In this document: piece by piece, positions 1-5,543 of the stretch | Numbering within the stretch: position 1 is the stretch's first letter | Layout of the letters: each line of letters begins with the position of its first letter | Program-made: the position numbers and the translations under genes | Notes under the pieces: model-generated | Told to the model about the DNA's origin: nothing | Databases searched by the model: none | What the model saw: only the letters and a program-made list of their open reading frames with translations | Assembly (NCBI GenBank): GCA_030590275.1 | Contig: JAUUYV010000042.1 | Span: 1 to 9,057 of the forward strand | Direction of reading: 5' to 3' | DNA length: 9,057 bases | DNA from: Porticoccaceae bacterium | Lineage (GTDB): Bacteria > Pseudomonadota > Gammaproteobacteria > Pseudomonadales > Porticoccaceae

Positions 1-956
1 CCGACTATGAAACCTGGTCTGTAGGTAATCTTGATATCACCGAACTTAAAACAGATGACATGCTGCAACGCGAATACGCGCGCGAAGCGTTGAAGAACGG
101 TTTCAAACTCGAGAAAAAATTTGGCACTAACCCTTACAAATTCGGAGTGGGTGGTGCTACGGATAGTCATACGGCCTTAGCGACGGCTGATGAAGACAAC
201 TTTTTTGGTAAATCCACCAGTGTGGAGCCTTCAGCCGATAGAGTCAGTCATCCTTTTGCGGAAACTGAACTGGGTACGTACCCAGGTTATTCATTAGTGG
301 CATCTGGATATACCGGCATTTGGGCCCATGAAAATACTCGTACGGCTTTGTTTGATGCCATGGAGCGTAAGGAAACCTATGCCACTACTGGTCCACGTAT
401 GACCGTCCGTTTTTTTGGTGGCTGGGATTTTTCTGAAGATGATGTGAACGCCAATAACTCTGCAAGCAGAGGTTACGCAAAAGGTGTTCCCATGGGCGGG
501 GATCTTAAAAAATCTAATGGTCAAAAGGCCCCCAGCTTTATGGTGCAGGCAATGCGTGACTCACAAAGCGCTAACCTTGATAGAGTTCAGATCATCAAAG
601 GCTGGATGGATAAGAAGGGTAAGCTTCATGAAAGGGTCTACGATATAGCCGTTTCAGATGATCGGAAAATTGACAGGAATGGTCGCTGTAAGGAGGCCGT
701 TGGAAATACGGTTGATCTGGAAACAGCCACCTGGAGCAACAGCATTGGGGACTCTCAATTAGCAACGGTGTGGACCGATCCTGATTTTGATAGCAAAGAA
801 TCTGCCTTTTATTACGTCAGAGTGTTAGAGATCCCTACACCTCGCTGGGTTGTTTATGACAAGGTCAGGCTGGGTGCAAAAATCCCTAAAGAGGCTGAAT
901 TGATTGGCCAGGAGCGTGCTTATACTTCGCCTATCTGGTATTCGCCCGAATCCTAA
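1..956 (+). CDS. DUF3604 domain protein, C-terminal part (5' end outside window)
   Basis: The reading frame is open from base 3 and ends at TAA 954-956, so the gene begins before the window; about 317 codons are visible. The sequence carries the hallmarks I recognise from the DUF3604 family (PF12228): [20 protein letters not shown] near bases 150-206, then [19 protein letters not shown] around 345-401, and near the C-terminus [13 protein letters not shown] (about 810-848) and AYTSPIWY. The TDSH-type motif resembles metal-binding loops of PHP-like hydrolases, and the family is often suspected to be hydrolytic, but its biochemical role is unknown to me. Full-length members are about 600 residues, so roughly half is seen here. 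An 18-base gap separates it from a parvulin-like gene and a HupE/UreJ gene on the same strand. Family assignment is firm; function is open. Confidence 0.88.
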   Translation, partial: DYETWSVGNLDITELKTDDMLQREYAREALKNGFKLEKKFGTNPYKFGVGGATDSHTALATADEDNFFGKSTSVEPSADRVSHPFAETELGTYPGYSLVASGYTGIWAHENTRTALFDAMERKETYATTGPRMTVRFFGGWDFSEDDVNANNSASRGYAKGVPMGGDLKKSNGQKAPSFMVQAMRDSQSANLDRVQIIKGWMDKKGKLHERVYDIAVSDDRKIDRNGRCKEAVGNTVDLETATWSNSIGDSQLATVWTDPDFDSKESAFYYVRVLEIPTPRWVVYDKVRLGAKIPKEAELIGQERAYTSPIWYSPES

Positions 957-974
957 AACGCTGTTTGTATTTTT

Positions 975-1847
975 GTGATTCACTTTAGTATAAAGCGGCT
1001 CCTGGGAGAGCCGCTTTTTCACTTTTTGATCATTGGTTTTTTGTTGTTTCTGCTCTACGACTTTAAGCAAGGGCAGTTAGACGATACGCCAGATCGCATA
1101 GTGGTGTCTGAAAATATGATTGAGCAATTATCCGCTCAATTTAAACTGACCAAATTGCGTCCGCCCACAGCAAAAGAACAAGCTGCGTTAATTGAAAATC
1201 ATATTCGCGATGAGGTTTATTATCGAGAAGCCATAGCCATGGGGCTGGATCAAAATGATACGCAAGTACGTAAGCGAATGCGTATGAAGCTAGAGTATTT
1301 TTTAGAAGAATTACCAGACGATACAATATCTGATGAAGCATTAACGAGTTATCTTGAGAACAATCCCGATAAGTTTCAAGCAGACCCACAGTTTTCATTT
1401 CAGCAGATCTATATTAACCCCGATAAGCATCAAGACGCACAAGCAGTAGCACAAGCTCTCTTGCTTCGTGTAGCAAATGGCGAAGATCCAGATGTACTAG
1501 GCGATGCTACTTTATTACAGCCCTATTTTTCCCAGGCCTCTGGTCGAATTATCGATAATCATTTTGGCGAAGGTGTTGCCGATCAGCTTGCTCGATTGAG
1601 TATCAATAACTGGACAGGCCCTGTTATTTCCAGTTACGGCTTGCATCTGGTTAAGGTAAGTGAACATATCGCTAGCTATTTGCCGCCGCTTGCAGAAATT
1701 CGCAAAGTACTTGAACGTGAATACACCGCGCAACGTCGATTGGAGCAAAAAGATCAGGCGTATCAGGCGATGCGCGAGCGTTATCAGATTGTTATAGAGT
1801 CTTCTGTTAAAGCGACTGCCGCTATTGGCAAAGTTTCAGCAGAGTAG
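975..1847 (+). CDS. Membrane-anchored PpiC/parvulin-like peptidyl-prolyl isomerase
   Basis: A 290-residue protein starting at GTG 975; upstream in the same frame there is no ATG before the previous gene's stop, and the next methionine codon (residue 48) would remove the membrane segment. Residues 14-29 form one transmembrane helix, followed by a periplasmic helical region with a SurA/PpiD-like chaperone look (about 45-130). Residues about 138-231 form a divergent parvulin domain, visible in the HFGEGVADQLARL and WTGPVISSYGLHLVKV segments, and the tail is charged and helical. Parvulins isomerise X-Pro bonds and help fold exported proteins, so a role in maturing the neighbouring DUF3604 or HupE/UreJ product is a reasonable inference. 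No clear Shine-Dalgarno sequence precedes the GTG. A terminator-like hairpin covers codons 6-15. Whether the domain is catalytic cannot be judged by eye. Confidence 0.8.
   Translation: MIHFSIKRLLGEPLFHFLIIGFLLFLLYDFKQGQLDDTPDRIVVSENMIEQLSAQFKLTKLRPPTAKEQAALIENHIRDEVYYREAIAMGLDQNDTQVRKRMRMKLEYFLEELPDDTISDEALTSYLENNPDKFQADPQFSFQQIYINPDKHQDAQAVAQALLLRVANGEDPDVLGDATLLQPYFSQASGRIIDNHFGEGVADQLARLSINNWTGPVISSYGLHLVKVSEHIASYLPPLAEIRKVLEREYTAQRRLEQKDQAYQAMRERYQIVIESSVKATAAIGKVSAE
992..1019 (+). terminator. Terminator-like hairpin inside the start of the PpiC-like gene
   Basis: A perfect 10-bp stem (AAAGCGGCTC at 992-1001 with GAGCCGCTTT at 1008-1017) closes a 6-base loop and runs into TTTTTC, then CACTTTTTG. 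This has every feature of a Rho-independent terminator placed 36 bases after the stop of the DUF3604 gene, yet it also encodes residues 6-15 of the following protein (KRLLGEPL), a segment that looks conserved in this family. It may end much of the DUF3604 transcription or act as an attenuator. Confidence 0.7.
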
Positions 1848-1854
1848 TCAGCCA

Positions 1855-2862
1855 ATGATGATAAAAGCAAACATACAAGGCGTCGCAGTAGCTCTATTAA
1901 TAATGCTATTGAGTTTTACGATTAATGTTTTCGCTCATGAATTGCAACCTGGCTTGCTGGAAATACGCCAACTCAGCAGTGATCAGTACGAAGTTAGTTG
2001 GCGTGCACCTACCTATTTTAATAAGCCTCATCCAGCGAGCTTATTGTTGCCTAAACAGTGGGAAACCGTTGGCAAACCCTCCGTTCGAAATTTGCCGGAT
2101 TCAAAATTACATCGAAGAGTAGTTCGAGTGCCGCAGGGTGATATTACCGGCAGTATCATTCGGTTTGTCGATCTAGAAGCAACGATTACCGACGTGTTTG
2201 TGCGGGTTTACTGGTTGGATGGTAGTAAAACTTCAGCGATTGCTCGCCCGAATCAAACCCGGGTAACCATTGTGGGCAATAAAACTTCCTGGCAGGTTTT
2301 TGTGGACTACCTTGTGCTGGGTATTGATCATATTCTGTCCGGGTTTGATCATCTGACCTTTGTGTTCGTTTTATTGCTTATGGTGGTGGGCTGGCGGAAG
2401 CTAGTAGCTACTATTACCTCATTTACCATCGCACACAGTATGACACTGGCCGCTGTAACTCTCGGTTTTGTTTGGGTGCCTGGCCCACCAGTGGAGGCCG
2501 TTATTGCTTTGTCTATTTTGTTTTTGGCAAGTGAGCTGGCGAAAATAAATCGAGGGGAGAGCAGTTTGACGGCTCAATACCCCTGGGTAGTGGCATTTAT
2601 TTTTGGTTTGTTGCACGGCTTTGGTTTTGCAGGTGCCTTGAGCGATATTGGCTTGCCAGAAAACGAAATACCGCTATCACTGTTGTCGTTTAATATCGGT
2701 GTAGAGCTTGGTCAGTTATTATTTGTTGGGGGCGTGTTGGTTGTTATTACATTCTTAAAAAAAATTAGAGTTTCGTGGCCAGTATGGAGCTACCAGGTGC
2801 CTGTGTACGCTATTGGTAGCGTTGCATCTTTCTGGTTGATTCAGAGAATCAGTCTGTTCTAG
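1855..2862 (+). CDS. HupE/UreJ-family membrane protein
   Basis: I choose ATG 1855 (335 residues; a second ATG follows at 1858). The frame also opens from TTG 1825, but that would overlap the previous gene and put extra polar residues before the signal peptide. Residues 1-28 form a signal peptide ending VFA before HELQPGLLEI, followed by a periplasmic domain of about 120 residues and then about six transmembrane helices. Motifs typical of HupE/UreJ_2 (PF13795) are GIDHILSGFDHL (156-167), FTIAHSMTLA (190-199), HGFGFAGAL (254-262) and FNIGVELGQL (279-288), with conserved His, Asp and Glu residues in or near the membrane that suggest metal handling. HupE and UreJ relatives are nickel or cobalt permeases; the substrate here is unknown. 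It lies 7 bases after the PpiC-like gene, with an AGAG purine stretch upstream, so co-translation is likely. Confidence 0.85.
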   Translation: MMIKANIQGVAVALLIMLLSFTINVFAHELQPGLLEIRQLSSDQYEVSWRAPTYFNKPHPASLLLPKQWETVGKPSVRNLPDSKLHRRVVRVPQGDITGSIIRFVDLEATITDVFVRVYWLDGSKTSAIARPNQTRVTIVGNKTSWQVFVDYLVLGIDHILSGFDHLTFVFVLLLMVVGWRKLVATITSFTIAHSMTLAAVTLGFVWVPGPPVEAVIALSILFLASELAKINRGESSLTAQYPWVVAFIFGLLHGFGFAGALSDIGLPENEIPLSLLSFNIGVELGQLLFVGGVLVVITFLKKIRVSWPVWSYQVPVYAIGSVASFWLIQRISLF

Positions 2863-2947
2863 GTGGGTCTGCTGGAGTTATGGGTATTAGCCAGCGCTCG
2901 GGGCGTCGAGAATATGAATTTTTTCGGTATCAGATCCTGTCAAGACA

Positions 2948-2977
2948 ATAGCGCCGCATTAAACCGTGTGGCGCTAT
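2948..2977. terminator. Hairpin between convergent genes, likely bidirectional terminator
   Basis: The arms ATAGCGCCGCA (2948-2958) and TGTGGCGCTAT (2967-2977) pair over 11 positions with one G-U and an 8-base loop. It lies between the + strand HupE/UreJ gene (ends 2862) and the - strand barrel gene (ends 3021). There is no good T-run on either strand, so it is a weak or Rho-assisted terminator at best. The rest of the 158-base gap holds nothing I recognise. Confidence 0.5.
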
Positions 2978-3020
2978 CCCATGATTATTTACACGGTTAC
3001 ATTTTATTGAGTAACAAAAA

Positions 3021-3788
3021 TTACCAGGTATAGGTAATAGCCATGCCTAAACCAAACTCTTCGTTATCGTACAAATACCAGTCCGAATCACCTTCGCTAC
3101 CGTGTTCAAAATCAACGGAATACCACTTGCCGTTAAAAGATGCTATCCACTGTTCACAAAACTTCCAGTTCAAACCCGTTTTCACGGTATAACTCCCGTC
3201 TGAACCACCAGCACCAGCATCAACTTTAGTACTCCATACTATATTTTCGGCAATCGGTAATGCGTAACCAAGCCCCACATAGAAATCAAGCCAATCCTCC
3301 TCTATTTCCCGGTCAATACTTAGGATAAGGGTAGTAAGTTCGAAGTCTATCTCGTGTTCGGTATACCGTAGGCCCGCATAGACACTGAAGGGCGAATTCT
3401 CAAATAAGTATTCAAAATTAATATCAGCGGCGGATGTCTTAAAACTTAACTCTGCATCCAGGTTTGAGCCGATGATAGGTCCGTCGCTATGAACATCCCC
3501 AACCAGTTCGAGCACCCCAAACGCAAAGTTGATTTTGCCCTGGCCCTTTTGTGCGAACCCCGACAGGCCAAAGGCATCTTCCATGGCATTATCGATATCA
3601 TCGTAATCCAGATCCAGGTCAGTCGTTACCGGGCCGCTGAGGGTATCAATACCAACGTCACCTTCTACATTCAAGGCCTGAAGTCCCAAAGTCACCCCAA
3701 ATTGCCAGTCGTCCGCACTGGCAGTGCCTGCAAATAGGCAGCCTGAAATCAGTCCAAGGGTTAACACACAGTTTTTTATTGGTTTCAT
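3021..3788 (-). CDS. Outer-membrane beta-barrel protein, copy 1
   Basis: A 255-residue exported protein. Residues 1-25 are a Sec signal peptide cleaved after TASA, before DDWQFGVTLG. The mature 230 residues alternate in the way of transmembrane beta-strands (FSVYAGLRYTE, DFYVGLGYAL, FGLGMAITYTW) and end in an aromatic residue (W), the usual BAM-recognition signal. Size suggests a small barrel of about 8 strands, like the OMP_b-brl superfamily; I cannot name the exact family. There is an acidic segment DLDYDDIDNAMEDAFG (about 57-72). GAGG at 3794-3797 lies 5 bases before the ATG. It is a close paralogue of the gene at 4585-5355, with the same start, signal peptide type and C-terminus. The signal peptide contains ISGC, a chance lipobox-like match absent from the paralogue. 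Role unknown. Confidence 0.8.
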   Translation of the reverse strand: MKPIKNCVLTLGLISGCLFAGTASADDWQFGVTLGLQALNVEGDVGIDTLSGPVTTDLDLDYDDIDNAMEDAFGLSGFAQKGQGKINFAFGVLELVGDVHSDGPIIGSNLDAELSFKTSAADINFEYLFENSPFSVYAGLRYTEHEIDFELTTLILSIDREIEEDWLDFYVGLGYALPIAENIVWSTKVDAGAGGSDGSYTVKTGLNWKFCEQWIASFNGKWYSVDFEHGSEGDSDWYLYDNEEFGLGMAITYTW

Positions 3789-3793
3789 TTTAG

Positions 3794-3797
3794 CCTC
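3794..3797 (-). promoter_or_regulatory. Ribosome binding site of barrel copy 1
   Basis: GAGG on the - strand, 5 bases before the ATG at 3788. It supports this start. The paralogue has the weaker GAGATC at the same place. Confidence 0.5.
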
Positions 3798-3837
3798 AGC
3801 TATTTATCCAGTAAGCGGTGGTTCGGTTGGTTTGAAC

Positions 3838-3866
3838 AGTATAACTTCGTTTATATATGGTGTTGC
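3838..3866 (-). promoter_or_regulatory. Candidate promoter of barrel copy 1
   Basis: TATACT (3838-3843, read on the - strand) lies 50 bases before the start codon. The aligned position upstream of the second copy (5401-5406, TTTACT, 46 bases before its start) lies in a similarly preserved block, including CTAAGCAGCA versus CTAAACAGCA further upstream. A -35 box near 3861-3866 is poor, so an activator or another sigma factor may be needed. Preservation between the paralogues may simply reflect recent duplication. Confidence 0.3.
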
Positions 3867-3991
3867 TGCTTAGCTTTAATATTATTGTGCTGCGGATTCT
3901 GCTAGCCGTGGACAAGAACAGCGTAATGGCTCAACCAATACTTGAGGTAGTCCATTTTTCCTGCAGCAGTCCACAGTCGCAAGCTTGCCAG

Positions 3992-4113
3992 TCAAGTGGA
4001 CAGTGCAAAACTAGACCTTCTGGCGTTTATGTAAAATTCAGGGGCACTTTCCCCTATGGGTCATGGCCCCGTTCCTCGTTGTAATCCACCATCCACTGCC
4101 ACGTCATTAGTTG
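3992..4113 (-). pseudogene. IS3-family transposase (OrfB) C-terminal remnant
   Basis: Read on the - strand, the sequence gives QLMTWQWMVDYNEERGHDP, then, after a one-base frameshift near 4054-4058, ESAPEFYINARRSSFALST and a TGA stop at 3992-3994. This is the typical end of IS3-type integrases: W..DYNEERPHD.LG, a P-x-E-[FY] motif, a small basic linker and S-[ST]-F-x-L-S-T at the terminus. In the unshifted frame a TAG follows HDP, so the gene is dead. Only about 40 codons remain and the catalytic DDE residues are gone. No intact terminal inverted repeats could be defined, so the borders are approximate. It most likely inserted upstream of barrel copy 1 after or during the duplication, which explains most of the extra length here compared with the region upstream of copy 2. 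Confidence 0.72.
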
Positions 4114-4148
4114 GCCAGTGTAGGGGGCAATACTTATCATGCCACTGA

Positions 4149-4244
4149 TCATAACTTGTAAGGTTTTGGCGCAAGGGCCAACTTGCTCAGTAATTTCTTG
4201 TGCGCCTACACAAGCGCTTCGGTATCGACAAACCCATTCTCGGC
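4149..4244 (-). pseudogene. Truncated copy of the 3' end of pqiC
   Basis: On the - strand the bases read AENGFVDTEAL, then V, a TAG stop, then AHKKLLSKLALA. The intact pqiC product nearby (5544-6101) has AENGFVDTEAL, TGDGYEAL, VRAHKKLLSRLALA at residues 148-180. The copy lacks exactly 24 bases (8 codons), corresponding to loss between two 9-base direct repeats AGCGCTTCG that are still present in the intact gene at 5605-5613 and 5629-5637. The arginine codon has become TAG (4206-4208), and the tail has diverged to APKPYKL before a TGA at 4149-4151. The match ends at 4244, where antiporter-like sequence begins. The fragment shows that the duplication that made the barrel pair also carried part of pqiC. 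Confidence 0.88.
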
Positions 4245-4385
4245 CTGGCGAGCATTGTTTTTGCAGTGATTGTCATCAATGTGAATCTACCCCATGGCCA
4301 AACCATTACTACGGTCGCCACATTGACGGTTGTACTCAGTATTGTTTTGCACGGGACGAGCGCCAGTCGGTGCCTCCAGGGATAG
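4242..4385 (+). pseudogene. Fragment of a CPA1-type cation/proton antiporter, C-terminal membrane part
   Basis: The + strand reads GLASIVFAVIVINVNLPHG followed by about 20 residues ending LSIVLHGTSAS, then a stop at 4383-4385. In NhaP-type Na+(K+)/H+ antiporters the last membrane helices read PRGLASIVFA..V, a short loop with LP.G.TI, then TV.LSI..HG..A.PL, which matches in order and spacing. The preceding codons in this frame are antisense to the pqiC remnant, so the antiporter sequence begins abruptly at GGC (4242-4244), a triplet shared by both fragments. No start codon or antiporter N-terminus exists here. The open frame from GTG 4200 is therefore a chimera of two scraps and not a gene. 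Recognition is from memory of the family consensus. Confidence 0.65.
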
Positions 4386-4453
4386 AGGGCGTATTTAAAG
4401 AAGGCCCATACCGGGAAAATAATATCAAACTCGGCTACAGTTGGTATTTTTAA
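4378..4453 (+). pseudogene. Possible C-terminal scrap of another beta-barrel protein
   Basis: In the frame ending at TAA 4451-4453 the last residues are FKEGPYRENNIKLGYSWYF. A final amphipathic strand ending in Phe is the standard outer-membrane barrel terminus, and the -ENNIKLGYSWYF ending looks like the last strand of a porin. The frame differs from that of the antiporter fragment just before it, and no upstream part of a barrel is present. It may be one more fragment or a coincidence; the left border is a guess. Confidence 0.35.
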
Positions 4454-4544
4454 GCCATTGGTGCTATTTCGGGTTCACAGCCCTTTATCAAAGGATCGCA
4501 GATATCAACACAACTCCATTGAATCGGAGCATCGGTAATTTCGC

Positions 4545-4569
4545 AAGCCGGCAAAATTAAAGCCGGCTT
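4545..4569 (-). terminator. Hairpin downstream of barrel copy 2
   Basis: An 8-bp perfect stem (AAGCCGGC 4545-4552 with GCCGGCTT 4562-4569) with a 9-base A/T loop, 16 bases beyond the stop of the barrel gene on the - strand. No long T-run follows on the - strand, so termination efficiency is uncertain. Confidence 0.5.
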
Positions 4570-4584
4570 TCCGAACGACAAAGT

Positions 4585-5355
4585 TTACCAGGTATAGGTA
4601 ATAGCCAGACCCAGGCCAAACTCTTCGGCATTGTACACATACCAGTCAGGATCTCCTTTACTACCGTTCTCAAAATCGACGGAATACCATTTCCCGTTAA
4701 AAGATGCTATCCACTGCTCACAAAACCTCCAGTTTAAACCCGTTTTTACGGTATAGCTCCCGTCTGAACCACCAGCACCAGCATCAACTTTAGTACTCCA
4801 TACTATATTTTCGGCAATCGGTAATGCATAACCAAGGCCCACATAGAAATCAACCCAATCTTCCTCTATTTCCCGGCCGATAGTCAGCATACCGAGAGTA
4901 ACTTCGAGGTCTATCTCGTGTTCGGTATACCGTAGGCCTGCATACATACTGAAGGGTGAATTCTCAAATAAGTATTCAAAATTTACGTCAGCGACGGATT
5001 TTTTCCAACTCAATTCTGAAGCCAGGTTTGTGCCGAGGAGAGGCAGGTCACTATCAGCCTCTCCAACCAGTTCCATGACCCCAAACGCAAAGTTGATTTT
5101 CCCCTGTCCCTTTTGTGCGAATCCCGACAGGCCAAAGGCATCTTCCATGGCATTATCGATATCGTCATAATCCAGATCAAAATCAGTCTCTACCGAGCCG
5201 CCGGCGAGGGTACCAAGTCCAATATCTCCTTCCATATTCAAGGCTTGAAGTCCCAAGCTCACTCCAAACTGCCAGTCATTCGCACTGGCAGTACCAGCAA
5301 ATACAAAGCTCGCAACCAGGCTTAGGGTCAATATGCTGCTTCTTATTGATTTCAT
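4585..5355 (-). CDS. Outer-membrane beta-barrel protein, copy 2
   Basis: A 256-residue exported protein with a 25-residue signal peptide ending TASA before NDWQFGVSLG, and a mature barrel of 231 residues ending ITYTW. It parallels the protein at 3021-3788 over its whole length. The last 95 residues are nearly identical, including a 71-base stretch with no difference (4757-4827 against 3193-3263), while parts likely to be surface loops differ sharply (for example ADSDLPLLGTNLASELSWKK against VHSDGPIIGSNLDAELSFKT, and LGMLTIGRE against LILSIDRE). The start is 188 bases after the end of pqiC on the same strand, with a candidate -10 box at 5401-5406 and an octanucleotide repeat further upstream, so it probably has its own promoter. 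A link to the Pqi conduit is possible but not shown. Exact family and ligand unknown. Confidence 0.8.
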   Translation of the reverse strand: MKSIRSSILTLSLVASFVFAGTASANDWQFGVSLGLQALNMEGDIGLGTLAGGSVETDFDLDYDDIDNAMEDAFGLSGFAQKGQGKINFAFGVMELVGEADSDLPLLGTNLASELSWKKSVADVNFEYLFENSPFSMYAGLRYTEHEIDLEVTLGMLTIGREIEEDWVDFYVGLGYALPIAENIVWSTKVDAGAGGSDGSYTVKTGLNWRFCEQWIASFNGKWYSVDFENGSKGDPDWYVYNAEEFGLGLAITYTW

Positions 5356-5474
5356 TTTTGATCTCGTTTATTTGTCAATTAAGTAGTTAGTAGGATGGTC
5401 AGTAAAACTTTATTGATTCATGCTGGTGCTGTTTAGTTCAAATAGGACGGAGCTGTGGGAAGAATGACATAGCT

Positions 5475-5511
5475 GTTTTGTTGTTTTGTTGTTTTGTTGT
5501 TTTGTTGTTTT
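5475..5511. repeat. Octanucleotide tandem repeat, GTTTTGTT x 4.6
   Basis: Four perfect copies of GTTTTGTT (5475-5506) and a partial fifth (GTTTT, to 5511). It lies 120-157 bases upstream of the barrel copy 2 start and 33 bases beyond the pqiC stop, and has no counterpart upstream of barrel copy 1. Such repeats can change copy number by slipped-strand pairing and alter promoter spacing, but this one lies well upstream of the expected core promoter. Confidence 0.9.
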
Positions 5512-5543
5512 ATCAGGAGCCTACATGGCTACCTTTCCAGTGT

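Larger units (their letters stand above)
3789..4584. other. Gene-free scar made of gene fragments between two barrel paralogues
   Basis: No intact gene fits in these 796 bases. From left to right: the upstream region of barrel copy 1, similar to that of copy 2 up to about 3875; about 100 bases I do not recognise; an IS3-type transposase C-terminus on the - strand (3992-4113); an unassigned stretch to 4148; a pqiC 3' remnant on the - strand (4149-4244); an antiporter fragment on the + strand (4242-4385); a possible barrel C-terminus on the + strand (to 4453); then about 130 bases with a hairpin before the stop of barrel copy 2. The layout is best read as a duplication breakpoint enlarged by insertions. 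Confidence 0.75.

Noticed and set aside
1825..1854. TTG start for the HupE/UreJ gene, 10 codons upstream
   Set aside because: It overlaps the preceding gene by 23 bases and adds polar residues before a good signal peptide; ATG 1855 has a purine stretch upstream and a normal 7-base gap.
3735..3746. ISGC lipobox in the signal peptide of barrel copy 1, suggesting a lipoprotein
   Set aside because: The paralogue has ASF(V) there, both proteins have a clear TASA cleavage site further on, and the mature protein is a barrel with a C-terminal aromatic residue.
3978..3987. Perfect palindrome GCAAGCTTGC next to the transposase stop
   Set aside because: Too short to call an operator or an insertion-sequence end; no matching partner found on the other side.
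4200..4385. A 61-codon + strand open frame starting at GTG
   Set aside because: The first 14 codons are antisense pqiC remnant and the rest is an internal antiporter piece, so it is a chimera without a start of its own.
4139..4453. A 104-codon + strand open frame in the scar
   Set aside because: It runs antisense to the pqiC remnant and crosses the junction to the antiporter fragment in another frame; only its last part may be meaningful.
5475..5511. CRISPR-like array
   Set aside because: The units are 8 bases with no spacers; it is a simple tandem repeat.
5521..5543. Terminator after pqiC
   Set aside because: Only a weak 4-bp stem (AGCC/GGCT) with no T-run follows the pqiC stop, so no terminator is called there.
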